A stretch of DNA of 64,000 nucleotides from Sinorhizobium americanum. Lineage in GTDB: Bacteria; Pseudomonadota; Alphaproteobacteria; Rhizobiales; Rhizobiaceae. Positions 52,460 through 61,329 of the stretch are shown one piece after another. The notes below the pieces were generated by a model, which searched no databases, was not told where the DNA came from, and saw only the letters and a list, made by a program, of their open reading frames with translations. The first letter of the stretch is position 1; each line of letters opens with the position of its first letter. A program made the translations under genes and the position numbers. The stretch lies in contig NZ_LNQC01000043.1 of NCBI RefSeq assembly GCF_001651855.1, forward strand, positions 1-64,000. The letters are read 5' to 3'.

Positions 52460-53809
52460 TCAAATTGACTTGAGATACTCGATCAGTTCACCTTTCTCCT
52501 GATCGGTCAGCTTGAGTTCGAGGTGACGATCGTAGTGTTCTACAACGTCCCGAAGCGAGGCAAACCGCCCATCGTGATAGAACCCGCCTTTGTGAATCTT
52601 CTCAACATCCCACAGGGCACGCAGAGGCGCCGTTCGGTACCGCTCGTCTGGTGAGCGCATCGCCTGGAAGTCATCGATGCCGATCTCCTCGGCCTTATGC
52701 AGATTCCAGCCCGGCTCGGTGAATATCGGCGGGACGTGGCAGGTGGCGCATTTAGCCTTGTCGTTGAAGAGGGCCTTTCCTTTTTCCGCGGAGGCACCGT
52801 CGAAGGCGCCTTCCGGCGGTTGTGGGGTTGGCAGCGCAAGCTGGTAGAAGTGGAGGGAGGGCAGCTTAGCGGTGATCCGGTCTTCTTCGGCCTGTTTGTG
52901 GCCCTGTTTCGTCCTGGCGGCTACGGGATACTTTTCGGAATCATCCAACCGCGGATCGTAAAACACGCCCTTCCCATGCATTTCGAGATTGCCCACGTAA
53001 GCGTTCCAGTAACTTACCGTGCCCCAGGCCCCGGTCCAGGTGTGGTTGTTGACGCCCGCCAAACCGAAAGCTGGAGGATTGAGCGTGGCGGCGGTTTTGC
53101 CGTCCGGCCGGAAGGCTTTGCCATCGAGATTAAGCTGGGCATCGAATTTCCCTGGACCCCAAGCCTGCAGAGCTTTTTTCACCTCTTCTGCGGTGACCTG
53201 CAGCATTTCGGTAAAGACGGTCAGATCGGGCGCCAAGGCCACGATCGCGCCGATGTTGAGGTCGCGGTTGGGCCAGCCGTCGAGCCGATGTCCGATACCC
53301 GGCGCGTAGGCGTCGTCGACTGTGGAGTGGCACAACGAACACTGGATGCCGACTGAACGTAAAGTCTTGCCGTCTTCGCTGAAAAACCCTGTCACGCCAA
53401 CCACGGCATTGGACTTGAGCAGCACGAGCGTGCTGGCCGGATCCTTGAGATCAACCTCTCCCTTGTTCAGCGCCTCGGCCACGTCCTTCGGGATGGCATT
53501 CACATCAACTTTCAAACCAAGCTCAAGAGCCTTTTGCGGGCTGAGGCCCGGTCCCACGCCGCCCGTCTTTTCGCCCGCGATTGCCTCGTGAAGCTTGAGC
53601 TTTCCGCCCCAAAAATCCTCGCTGCCAAATGTATCGAAGCGGAACGTCTCGCGTCCTTCTTCCAGATATTGCTTTGCCTGTTCGGCGACCGTGGCGTCAA
53701 AGTCCTTGCCACTTGTTGCCTTCCTGCTCATTTGAGCAACGGCCGGAATGAGAGCTGTCGAGATCAGAAGCGTAAAAAATAAAGCAGAAATACGCCCGCG
53801 CCTTTGCAT
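52460..53809 (-). CDS. Periplasmic dihaem c-type cytochrome, MauG/cytochrome c peroxidase-like (449 aa)
   Basis: A signal peptide (residues 1-25, LFFTLLISTALIPAVAQ) directs it to the periplasm. Two haem-c sites are present: CSLCH at 157-161 and CATCH at 354-358. The C-terminal domain has the peroxidase/MauG pattern YRTAPLRALWDVEKIHKGGFYHDGRFASL (shown in part: GGFYHDGRFASLRDVVEHYD). This superfamily includes H2O2-reducing cytochrome c peroxidases and enzymes that use high-valent haem to modify substrates; which applies here is not clear. The start follows GGGAGGAACGTGAC. Codon use looks less GC-biased than in neighbours, and no partner gene is adjacent. Confidence 0.85.
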   Translation of the reverse strand: MQRRGRISALFFTLLISTALIPAVAQMSRKATSGKDFDATVAEQAKQYLEEGRETFRFDTFGSEDFWGGKLKLHEAIAGEKTGGVGPGLSPQKALELGLKVDVNAIPKDVAEALNKGEVDLKDPASTLVLLKSNAVVGVTGFFSEDGKTLRSVGIQCSLCHSTVDDAYAPGIGHRLDGWPNRDLNIGAIVALAPDLTVFTEMLQVTAEEVKKALQAWGPGKFDAQLNLDGKAFRPDGKTAATLNPPAFGLAGVNNHTWTGAWGTVSYWNAYVGNLEMHGKGVFYDPRLDDSEKYPVAARTKQGHKQAEEDRITAKLPSLHFYQLALPTPQPPEGAFDGASAEKGKALFNDKAKCATCHVPPIFTEPGWNLHKAEEIGIDDFQAMRSPDERYRTAPLRALWDVEKIHKGGFYHDGRFASLRDVVEHYDRHLELKLTDQEKGELIEYLKSI

Positions 53810-54016
53810 GTCACGTTCCTCCCAAAACATGAGTGCCAATCGGCGGTCATTTGGAATTCCGCGGGTCCTCGTTGCGCGCGAAGCGCAAAGCCGTCCGAAT
53901 ATTAGCAAATCATTATACTAGACCTAAACCGCGTTATGGGTAAGGGGGAGAAGGTTGGCAGGGGACGAGGGAGCAAGTACCGAATGAGGGGCGAAGACGA
54001 AGGAAAGGCCGCTCCT

Positions 54017-54931
54017 TCACAGCATCCCGATCGGCACCTTGAACACCGCATCGCCGTCCTCGGCGAGCGCGTGGACGGTATGGCGCTCAAGCGCACGGGT
54101 CACCTCCGCAGGGTCGCCATCCAGCGCCTCGGGCGCAATCAGATTGCCGATCCGGAAATCGAAGACGTCGCCCTTCTTGTTGAGAAGCTCATGGAACACC
54201 GTCATGTCGCGGAGTTCCGTCGACCATTTGGCGAACCAGTAGAACAGGCCGGAATTGCGCGCGCTCATATGCACCGGCAGGATCGGCAGGTCGTTTTTCC
54301 GGGCAAAGCCGACGGCGGAACTTTTCCAGGGGCGTTCGTTGAGACGCCCTTCGGCCCAGTAAGCGATGCGGCCGGAGGGAAAGAGCACAGTCGCCTTCCC
54401 CTCTTCAATGGCCCGGTTGGTAACCTGCAGCGTCTCGCGCGCCTTGAGCTTGGATTTGTACTCCTCGCGCCACTCCACCGGAATGACCATCTCGACGAAA
54501 CGCGGGTTGACGCGAATGGCGTCGCGATTGGCGAAGAACATCATGTCCGGGCGGCGGCTCTTCAGGAGATCGAAGACGGCAATGCCGTCGGCGATGCCCG
54601 TCGGATGGTTGCTGACGAGGAGGAACCCGCCTTTCGCCGGAATCCGCTCGGCCTTGTCGACGCGGATGTCGAGCGCGAGCAAGGAACTGAGGTGCTCGAA
54701 CGCCTGGAAGCCCGGCATATTGGCGACGGCATTGGCGAACTCGATCGCCTTGCGGTAGTTGAGCAACGTGTAGAGAAAGGGCCGCATCACCGGCCACAGG
54801 GGATGGCGGACGATCTTCTGCCCGCGCTCAGCGATTAGCATGTCGACGATGTGGCCAGGCCGCCCCTGCGAGACCAGCGCAACTGCCTCTGCAAAATGCG
54901 CCAGCGCGCTCGCCGAATCACGTCTCGCCAT
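54017..54931 (-). CDS. Lysophospholipid acyltransferase (PlsC-domain) family protein (304 aa)
   Basis: The acyltransferase motifs are visible: block I NHPTGIADG (HX4D-type), block II region FANRDAIRVNPRF, block III FPSGRIAYW and the Pro-containing LPILPVHM. This puts it in the glycerolipid acyltransferase superfamily, acting at the inner membrane on lysolipids or similar acceptors. The ATG at 54931 is preferred; a TTG at 54970 would add 13 residues. Isolated gene, divergent from xerC. Acceptor not known. Confidence 0.85.
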   Translation of the reverse strand: MARRDSASALAHFAEAVALVSQGRPGHIVDMLIAERGQKIVRHPLWPVMRPFLYTLLNYRKAIEFANAVANMPGFQAFEHLSSLLALDIRVDKAERIPAKGGFLLVSNHPTGIADGIAVFDLLKSRRPDMMFFANRDAIRVNPRFVEMVIPVEWREEYKSKLKARETLQVTNRAIEEGKATVLFPSGRIAYWAEGRLNERPWKSSAVGFARKNDLPILPVHMSARNSGLFYWFAKWSTELRDMTVFHELLNKKGDVFDFRIGNLIAPEALDGDPAEVTRALERHTVHALAEDGDAVFKVPIGML

Positions 54932-55074
54932 GGTCCCATCCGCTATTGCTGCCCGAACATCGCAATTCAATATGATCCAAGAATGACAAATTCCAAGAGA
55001 ACGTTAGCAAAAACATAAGGGCCCGACGGCATGCTCGGCACCGGGACATAACCGAGTTTGAGCACAGGACCGAA

Positions 55075-56007
55075 ATGAACGAACTTCTCGTCATCGGCCA
55101 TCCGGACGTAATGGCGGAGCGCCGGCGGTGGCTTGCAAGCCTTGCCGAAGAACGTCGCCTGTCCGACAAGACCATCGAGGCCTATGAGCGCGACACACGG
55201 CAGTTCCTGACCTTCCTGACCGGGCATCTCGCCGGACCACCGCGGCTCGCAGACATCCGCACGCTCAGACCGGCCGACCTGCGCGGCTTTCTCGCGCAAC
55301 GCCGCAAGGCCGGAGCCGGAGCGCGCACGCTGGGCCGCGGCCTTGCTGGGCTGCGCTCGTTCCTGCGCTACCTCGAGAAAAACGGCCTTGCCAACGCCGC
55401 CGGCGCCGGCGCCGTGCGCTCGCCGAAACAGCCAAAATCGCTGCCGAAGCCCTTGACCGATCGGGATGCCGTAAAAGTCGTGACAGCGGATGCGCAGCTC
55501 GCCGAGGAGCCGTGGATCGCCGCCCGCAACGCTGCCGTGCTGACGCTCCTCTACGGCTGCGGCCTGCGCATATCGGAAGCGCTGGACCTGACGCCGGACG
55601 ATTTTTCGGGCGCTCTGTCGCTGCGAATCACCGGCAAGGGCGGCAAGACCCGGATCGTCCCGCTGATCGCCGCGGCGATGGAGGCAGTCGCGACCTATAG
55701 AAAACTCTGCCCCTACCACATCGGCCCCAGAGAGCCGCTCTTTCGCGGCGCCCGGGGCGCTAGGCTGCAGCCGGCGATCATCCAGCGCGAGATGCAGAAG
55801 CTGCGATCGGCTCTCGGCCTGCCCGATTCGGCGACCCCGCATGCGCTACGCCATTCCTTCGCGACCCATCTGCTCGCCGGCGGCGGTGACCTGCGCACCA
55901 TCCAGGAACTGCTCGGCCATGCCAGCCTCTCGACGACGCAGGTTTATACCGGAGTCGATTCGGCGCGACTCCTGGAAATCTACGATCGCGCCCATCCGCG
56001 TGCCTGA
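55075..56007 (+). CDS. xerC: Tyrosine recombinase XerC (310 aa)
   Basis: Chromosome-dimer resolvase acting with XerD at dif. An N-terminal SAM-like core-binding domain (residues 15-105) is followed by the catalytic domain with Arg in GCGLRISEALDL, Lys in TGKGGKTR, HALRHSFATHLL (His and Arg), HASLSTTQVY (His and the Tyr nucleophile). The length fits Xer rather than phage integrases. XerC and XerD are hard to separate by eye; I favour XerC because this place near priA is where it commonly sits in rhizobia. No att-like repeats nearby. Confidence 0.85.
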   Translation: MNELLVIGHPDVMAERRRWLASLAEERRLSDKTIEAYERDTRQFLTFLTGHLAGPPRLADIRTLRPADLRGFLAQRRKAGAGARTLGRGLAGLRSFLRYLEKNGLANAAGAGAVRSPKQPKSLPKPLTDRDAVKVVTADAQLAEEPWIAARNAAVLTLLYGCGLRISEALDLTPDDFSGALSLRITGKGGKTRIVPLIAAAMEAVATYRKLCPYHIGPREPLFRGARGARLQPAIIQREMQKLRSALGLPDSATPHALRHSFATHLLAGGGDLRTIQELLGHASLSTTQVYTGVDSARLLEIYDRAHPRA

Positions 56008-56149
56008 AGGGATTAACTCCCAAAACCGCTCACGCTTTTCCTGATCCCGTTCTAAAATTCGACGCGCTCGCCCATTAACCACCTGCGTTAAGAAACCCGT
56101 GACCGAGGGGGCGTAGGGTTTGAAATGCATTTCTCCGGGGACCACGCCC

Positions 56150-57229
56150 ATGACGACGCTCACAGGATCCGTTCGCACTCTCGCCGTCAAAGCGGCTGAC
56201 GGCCTGCTGTGGCTGATCACGCTCATGCATATGCTTGTAGCCGCAAGCCTCGTCGTCGCATTGCTTTCCGTTTCAGAAGCCGACGCCGCGGAGGAAGCCG
56301 ACTGCGGCGGCAGCAACATCCTCGCCGGTCTCGAACAATCCGATCCGGCGCGCCTCGCCACGATACGCCGCGAGGCCGATGCGGTGCCGAACGGCAAGGG
56401 TCTGCTCTGGAAGATCGAAGGACAAGGACTGGCGCCGTCCTTCCTGCTCGGCACCATGCACGTCACTGATCCGCGCGTGCTCGCCATGCCCGCCGGCGGC
56501 GCCGAAGCCTATGCCGCGGCGCGGACCGTGGTCGTCGAATCCGACGAGATCATCGACGAGAAGAAGGCGAGCGCCGCCATCCTCATGCACCCCGACCTCA
56601 CCATGTTTGCCGGCAACAGGACGATCAACGACTTCCTGGAGCCGAAGGACCGGGCACTGCTCGAAAACGGACTCAAGGCACGCGGAATTCCCCTGCCCCT
56701 CGTCGCCAAGATGAAGCCCTGGATGATCGCCAGCTTCGTCGCCCTGCCGGCCTGCGAATTCACCCGCAAGGCCGCCGGCGCGTCCTTCCTCGACAAGAAG
56801 CTCGCCGAGGATGCGGTGAGCCAGGGCAAGAGCCTGAAGGGGCTGGAAAGCCTGGTTGAGCAGCTCTCCGCGATGGACTCGCTTCCCGTCGAGTGGCATC
56901 TGCGGGCGCTCATCGAAACGCTCGCGCTCGGCAAGACGATCGACGACGTCTTGATGACGATGACCGACCTCTATCTTGCCGGCGACACCGGCATGATCAT
57001 GCCAATGATGCGCTCCGTGGCCGAAAAACTCTCGCCCGGCGATCTCGGCTATGCCGATTTCGAGCAGCGGATCATCATCGACCGCAACAGGGTCATGGCA
57101 GAGCGCGCCGAGCCTATCCTGAAAGGCGGCAATGTCTTCATGGCCGTCGGTGCGCTGCACCTGCCCGGCAAGGAAGGTCTGGTCGAGCTCCTGCGCCAGC
57201 AGGGCTTCACCGTCACGCCCGTCAACTGA
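56150..57229 (+). CDS. TraB/GumN family protein (359 aa)
   Basis: Signal anchor or signal peptide (about residues 18-46, LLWLITLMHMLVAASLVVAL), then a TraB/GumN domain with the two family motifs: SFLLGTMHVTD near the start and GALHLPGKEGLVELL at the end. TraB-like proteins share a metal-dependent hydrolase (Tiki/EreA) fold, using those GxxH and GxxHxxG motifs as ligands, so it may be a peptidase; no substrate is known. The ATG at 56150 is chosen over a TTG at 56120. Its end overlaps the convergent DUF2867 gene by 8 bp. Confidence 0.87.
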   Translation: MTTLTGSVRTLAVKAADGLLWLITLMHMLVAASLVVALLSVSEADAAEEADCGGSNILAGLEQSDPARLATIRREADAVPNGKGLLWKIEGQGLAPSFLLGTMHVTDPRVLAMPAGGAEAYAAARTVVVESDEIIDEKKASAAILMHPDLTMFAGNRTINDFLEPKDRALLENGLKARGIPLPLVAKMKPWMIASFVALPACEFTRKAAGASFLDKKLAEDAVSQGKSLKGLESLVEQLSAMDSLPVEWHLRALIETLALGKTIDDVLMTMTDLYLAGDTGMIMPMMRSVAEKLSPGDLGYADFEQRIIIDRNRVMAERAEPILKGGNVFMAVGALHLPGKEGLVELLRQQGFTVTPVN

Positions 57230-57710
57230 CGATCGATTGCGCCGGTTCGTTCAGCTGCGCGAGCAATGCCGGAACAATCGCCTTGTGAAAGGGCGTGACG
57301 GCGGCGAGATAAAAGTAGCCGAACAGGTTCCTGCGCCGCACCAGCGTCGTGATGCCGATGACCTGGCTGTCGGCCGGACCGTCGCGCACCTCCACGACGA
57401 TGCGGAAATCCAGATGGCGATCGTCCATGCCGAGAACCATTTCTCGATCGCTGCCGCTGAGGATCGGAAAGGCACCGATCAGGCTGGCATCGGAGACAGG
57501 GGCACCGGCCTTGAGGCCAAGCGGCGCAACGATGCGGTTGCGCAACGCCAGAAGCTTGCGGACCCAGCGCGGCGCGCTTCCAAGCGCCCGCCTTGCCGCA
57601 TCGTCCGCGGTGAGGCGTTCCCCGAGAAGGAGAAGCTCATAGCAGTCCGCCCAGTCTGCCCCGGGCAGGCAGGCGTTCGGCAAGCGGGCGGCAACGCTGC
57701 GAGGTTTCAT
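57222..57710 (-). CDS. DUF2867 family protein (162 aa)
   Basis: Unknown function. Features of the DUF2867 family are present: the WVRKLLALRNRIVAPLGL helix, GAFPILSGSDREMVLGMDDRHLDFRI and the C-terminal FGYFYLAAVTPFHKAIVPALL. Such genes often resemble ligand-binding START-like folds. The ATG at 57710 follows GGAAAGGACC; an earlier in-frame ATG (57743) lacks a ribosome site. It faces the TraB/GumN gene tail to tail. Confidence 0.8.
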   Translation of the reverse strand: MKPRSVAARLPNACLPGADWADCYELLLLGERLTADDAARRALGSAPRWVRKLLALRNRIVAPLGLKAGAPVSDASLIGAFPILSGSDREMVLGMDDRHLDFRIVVEVRDGPADSQVIGITTLVRRRNLFGYFYLAAVTPFHKAIVPALLAQLNEPAQSIVS

Positions 57711-57769
57711 GAATAGGTCCTTTCCGGCTGACCGGTGAGGCATTCATGATTGCGCCGGATGGCATCCGA

Positions 57770-57797
57770 AAGGAGGGGGCCGCTTGTCGCAGCCCCC
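57770..57797 (-). terminator. Terminator of the lpdA transcript
   Basis: Arms GGGGGC (57775-57780) and GCCCCC (57792-57797) with an 11-base loop. On the minus strand the stem is followed by TCCTTTCG. It lies 26 bp behind the lpdA stop. Confidence 0.65.
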
Positions 57798-57822
57798 GGG
57801 CCAATTGTCACACAGGAGCCGA

Positions 57823-59229
57823 TCACATGTGGATCGGCTTGAAGAAGGTCGAAAGCGCCGCTTCCTTCACCGCCTCCGACATGGTCGGATGCGCATGGCA
57901 GGTGCGGCCGAGGTCTTCGGACGAGCCGCCGAATTCCATCAGCACGGCGATCTCGTGGATCATCTCGCCGGCGCCGAAGCCAATGATGTGGCCGCCGAGC
58001 ACCCGGTCGGTCTCCTTGTCGGCGAGGATCTTCACGAAACCGTCCGTCTGAAGCATCGCGCGGGCGCGGCCATTGGCGGTAAAGGGGAACTTGCCGACCT
58101 TGTAGGCGACGCCGGCCGCCTTCAGTTCCTCCTCGGTCTTGCCGACGGAAGCGACCTCCGGCTGGGTGTAGACGACGCCCGGAATGGCGTCGTAGTTCAC
58201 GTGACCCGCCTGGCCGGCGATGATTTCCGCCACGGCGACGCCCTCGTCCTCCGCCTTGTGGGCGAGCATCGGCCCGCGCACGACGTCGCCGATGGCGTAA
58301 ACGCCGGCGATGCTCGTCTGGAAGTGATTGTCGATTTCGATGCGGCCGCGCGAATCGAGTACGACGCCCGCCTTTGCAAGACCCATGTTCTCGGTGCAGG
58401 GCTTGCGGCCGGTCGCGACCAGCACGACGTCGGCCTCGAGCGTGGTCGATTCGCCCCCCTTGACAGGCTCGAAGGTGACGCTGGCGCCGCTGCCAGGCTT
58501 CGCAACGCCGGTCACCTTGGCGCCGAGCTTGATGTCGATGCCCTGCTTCGTCAGCATCCGCTGGAGTTGCTTGGCGACTTCGCCATCCATGCCGCCGAGG
58601 ATCGTGTCGAGGAACTCGACGACGGTCACCTTGGCGCCAAGGCGCGCCCAGACCGAGCCGAGCTCGAGGCCGATGACGCCGCCGCCGACGACGATCATGC
58701 TCGCCGGCACCTTCTCCAGCTCGAGGGCGCCGGTCGAGGAGATGATCACCTTCTCGTCGAATGCGACCTCGACGTCTGGAATGCCGGCAACGTCCGAACC
58801 GGTGGCGATGACGATGTTCTTGGCTTCGAGGACCTGCTCCTCGCCCTTGTCGTTGGTGACGGAGACCTTGCCCTGGCCGAGCACCTTGCCCATGCCCTGG
58901 AAGCCGTCGATCTTGTTCTTCTTGAACAGGAAGGAGACGCCATCGACATTCGCCTTAACGGTCGCGTCCTTGTGGGCGAGCATTTTCTGAAGGTTGAGCT
59001 TCGGGCTTGCGACCTCGACGCCGAGCGCATCGAGGCCATGCGCGGCGTGGTGGAACATCTCGGAAGCATGCAACAGCGCCTTGGAGGGAATGCAGCCGAC
59101 ATTGAGGCAGGTGCCGCCATAGGTGCTGCGCTTTTCGACCACGGCCACCTTCATGCCCAGTTGCGCCGCCTTGATGGCGCAAACATAGCCGCCGGGACCG
59201 CTACCGATAACGATGAGATCATAAGCCAT
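57823..59229 (-). CDS. lpdA: Dihydrolipoyl dehydrogenase of the 2-oxoglutarate dehydrogenase complex (468 aa)
   Basis: E3 flavoprotein reoxidising dihydrolipoamide with NAD+. The FAD motif VIGSGPGGYVCAIKAAQLG, the redox disulphide Cys41/Cys46 in GGTCLNVGCIPSK, the NAD motif VVGGGVIGLELGSVWARLG and the C-terminal CHAHPTMSEAV with the catalytic His are intact. Its location behind sucA-sucB suggests that it serves 2-oxoglutarate dehydrogenase, not pyruvate dehydrogenase. It ends 26 bp before a terminator and begins 39 bp behind an SDR gene. Confidence 0.96.
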   Translation of the reverse strand: MAYDLIVIGSGPGGYVCAIKAAQLGMKVAVVEKRSTYGGTCLNVGCIPSKALLHASEMFHHAAHGLDALGVEVASPKLNLQKMLAHKDATVKANVDGVSFLFKKNKIDGFQGMGKVLGQGKVSVTNDKGEEQVLEAKNIVIATGSDVAGIPDVEVAFDEKVIISSTGALELEKVPASMIVVGGGVIGLELGSVWARLGAKVTVVEFLDTILGGMDGEVAKQLQRMLTKQGIDIKLGAKVTGVAKPGSGASVTFEPVKGGESTTLEADVVLVATGRKPCTENMGLAKAGVVLDSRGRIEIDNHFQTSIAGVYAIGDVVRGPMLAHKAEDEGVAVAEIIAGQAGHVNYDAIPGVVYTQPEVASVGKTEEELKAAGVAYKVGKFPFTANGRARAMLQTDGFVKILADKETDRVLGGHIIGFGAGEMIHEIAVLMEFGGSSEDLGRTCHAHPTMSEAVKEAALSTFFKPIHM

Positions 59230-59268
59230 TTGATAATCCTTCTGGGAGGGTAGTCCTTGAAAGGGCGG

Positions 59269-60021
59269 TCATCGCCCGCCGCTGACATTGAGAATGGCTC
59301 CGGTCACGTAAGTCGCCTTATCCGACAGGAGATAGAGAATTGCGTCGGCCACCTCGCCGGCCGTGCCGGAACGCTGCATCGGGATCGACGGTGCCATGTC
59401 GCGGGCGCGATCGGGCAGGCCGCCGGACGCATGGATATCCGTATCGATGATGCCGGGACGAACCGCGTTCACGCGGACACCCTCGGATGCCACTTCGCGC
59501 GCGAGACCAATGGTGAAGCTGTCGATTGCACCTTTCGCGGCCGCATAGTCGACATATTGACCCGGCGCGCCCAGCACGGCCGCGGCGGAGGAAAGATTGA
59601 CGATCGCGCCGCCCTTGCCGCCATGACGCGTCGACATCCGGAGCACGGCCTCCGCCGCGCAGCGGATGGTGCCGGTCACATTGACACGAAACATCCGCTC
59701 CAGCCGTTCGGGCGAAACCTCGTCGATCCGCTGCGGCGGGCCGACAATACCGGCATTGTTGACGAGCCCGTCGAGCCGGCCGAAGGCCGCGTCGACCGCC
59801 GCAAAGATCGCCTTTATGCCGTCCTCGGAGCCGACATCGCCCTGAACAGCGACCGCCGAGCCGCCGGCAGCCGCAATTTGTGCCACGACATTCTCGGCGG
59901 CCAGCCGGTTCGAGGAATAGTTGACGGCCACCCGCCAGCCTTCAGACGCCGCGGCGAGGCAGACGGCGGCGCCGATGCCGCGGCTGCCGCCGGTGACGAG
60001 AAGGACGCGGCGGCCACTCAT
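59269..60021 (-). CDS. Short-chain dehydrogenase/reductase (250 aa)
   Basis: Rossmann motif TGGSRGIGAAV near the N-terminus, NNAGIVG, and the catalytic YVDYAAAKGAID. The C-terminal VTGAILNVSGGR is the usual SDR end. The substrate is unknown; it resembles SDRs labelled as glucose dehydrogenase or 3-oxoacyl-ACP reductase, but that is only family-level. The ATG at 60021 overlaps the stop of the preceding secreted-protein gene (ATGA), so they are translationally coupled. Confidence 0.9.
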   Translation of the reverse strand: MSGRRVLLVTGGSRGIGAAVCLAAASEGWRVAVNYSSNRLAAENVVAQIAAAGGSAVAVQGDVGSEDGIKAIFAAVDAAFGRLDGLVNNAGIVGPPQRIDEVSPERLERMFRVNVTGTIRCAAEAVLRMSTRHGGKGGAIVNLSSAAAVLGAPGQYVDYAAAKGAIDSFTIGLAREVASEGVRVNAVRPGIIDTDIHASGGLPDRARDMAPSIPMQRSGTAGEVADAILYLLSDKATYVTGAILNVSGGR

Positions 60022-60521
60022 GCGGCGCATCCCTTGAAGTCGAAGATGTCGGAACTGTCCGACGAGGCCTTGCCTTCGCCCCAGGCGCTCGATTGGCGCA
60101 GCGACGGGCCGAAATTCGGAAGCAGTATCTGCCGTGCCGCCGGCGCGTCTTCGGCTTGAAGCAATCCGATCGAGCCGGCGCTGTCGACGGCATAAATCGG
60201 ACCCTGCCAGACGGTGCAGGCCGCAAGCTCGGCGCCCGTCACGTCGCCGGTCGGGCAATTGTTCATGACGATGCCGTTCGGACGTTCCGGTTCGCCCGAG
60301 GGCAGGACGACGCCGTCGAGCGACAGCCCGGTGCCTTCAACGCGGATCTTGAAATGATTGCTTGTGACCGCCGCTTCCGAACCGACCGGCTCGAAACGCA
60401 GCTCATAGCCACCGGCCGGGTCGGCATAGATCGCCCTGGCCTGCTTGCAACCCGCGGCAAGCGCCGGGGGAGCGGCCAGCGCCAGCGCGACAGAAGCGAG
60501 AATGGCTGGCCGGCCGGGCAT
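60018..60521 (-). CDS. Secreted small protein of unknown function (167 aa)
   Basis: Signal peptide at residues 1-22 (ILASVALALAAPPALAAG). The mature part has four cysteines, in GCKQARAIY, MNNCPTGD, LAACTVWQG and the terminal KGCAA, which could form two disulphides. Otherwise no family is recognised. It is translationally coupled to the SDR gene downstream and starts 2 bp behind the LysE-type exporter gene, so the three are probably one transcript. Confidence 0.75.
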   Translation of the reverse strand: MPGRPAILASVALALAAPPALAAGCKQARAIYADPAGGYELRFEPVGSEAAVTSNHFKIRVEGTGLSLDGVVLPSGEPERPNGIVMNNCPTGDVTGAELAACTVWQGPIYAVDSAGSIGLLQAEDAPAARQILLPNFGPSLRQSSAWGEGKASSDSSDIFDFKGCAA

Positions 60522-60522
60522 C

Positions 60523-61164
60523 TCAGGCAGCCTTTTCGGTCGCGAGCCTCAGACCGAGCGCGATGAAGACCATGCCGCTTGCCCGGTCGATCCACTTGCT
60601 TGCCCGTGTGAAGGCGGCCCGCATGCGCGGCGTCGTCATGAACAGGCTGACGCCGACGAACCAGAGGATGAGGGCGCTCGCCATCACAAGGCCGTAGCCG
60701 AACTTCGCGACCATCGGCGTATGCGCGCCGACGACCGTGGAGAAAATCGACAGGAAGAAGAAAACCGCCTTGGGGTTGAGCGCATTGGCGGCAAAACCGA
60801 GGCCGAAGGCCTTCAACGCCGACTGGCCCCTGCGCGCTCCGGCATCCTCGCCCGGCTCCACGTCGATCTCCGTCTGCCCGGCCCGAAGCGCCTTGACGCC
60901 GATATAGATCAGGTAAGCGACGCCGCACCATTTGACGATGTTGAAGAGATAGATCGATTGGGAAATGATCAGCCCGAGGCCGAGAACGGTGTAGCTGACA
61001 TGGAACATCAGCGACGCGCCGATGCCGAAGGAGGTGATGATCGCCGCCCCGCGGCCGTGTACCAGCGACTGCCGCATCACTATGGCGAGGTCGGCGCCCG
61101 GCGAGACGATCGCGAAGGAAAAGATCGCCATCAGCGAAGCAAGTTCGATCAGGTAAGCGCTCAT
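60523..61164 (-). CDS. LysE/RhtB-family exporter (213 aa)
   Basis: About six membrane helices. The family start FSFAIVSPGADLAIVMRQSLVHG and the segment ALNPKAVFFFLSIFS are characteristic of amino-acid and metabolite exporters of the LysE/RhtB type. I start at the ATG at 61164. The upstream ORF extension of about 30 residues has no family similarity and is omitted. It begins after the sucB terminator, so it is probably the start of a separate transcript with the secreted protein, the SDR and lpdA. Confidence 0.9.
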   Translation of the reverse strand: MSAYLIELASLMAIFSFAIVSPGADLAIVMRQSLVHGRGAAIITSFGIGASLMFHVSYTVLGLGLIISQSIYLFNIVKWCGVAYLIYIGVKALRAGQTEIDVEPGEDAGARRGQSALKAFGLGFAANALNPKAVFFFLSIFSTVVGAHTPMVAKFGYGLVMASALILWFVGVSLFMTTPRMRAAFTRASKWIDRASGMVFIALGLRLATEKAA

Positions 61165-61304
61165 GATTGTCACCGGTCGTTGAAGTTCAGGATGGAGGCG
61201 GACGAGTTCGGATGCGCGCATAGCGTGCTTTGCAAGAACCCTAGCCTCCTGCCCCATCGCTGTCGAGCGGGCCGCGTCGACGGCTGCGCGCGGCGAGAAA
61301 GAAA

Positions 61305-61322
61305 CGGGGGCTCATGCCCCCG
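61305..61322 (-). terminator. Terminator behind sucB
   Basis: Arms CGGGGGC (61305-61311) and GCCCCCG (61316-61322) with a 4-base loop. Read on the minus strand the stem is followed by TTTCTTTCTC. It lies 8 bp behind the sucB stop, so sucB and lysE are not one simple transcript. Confidence 0.7.
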
Positions 61323-61329
61323 CCTTCCC

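Noticed and set aside
55075..56007. xerC as a phage or island integrase
   Set aside because: Length and motifs fit housekeeping Xer recombinases; no att-like repeats, tRNA target or cargo genes nearby.
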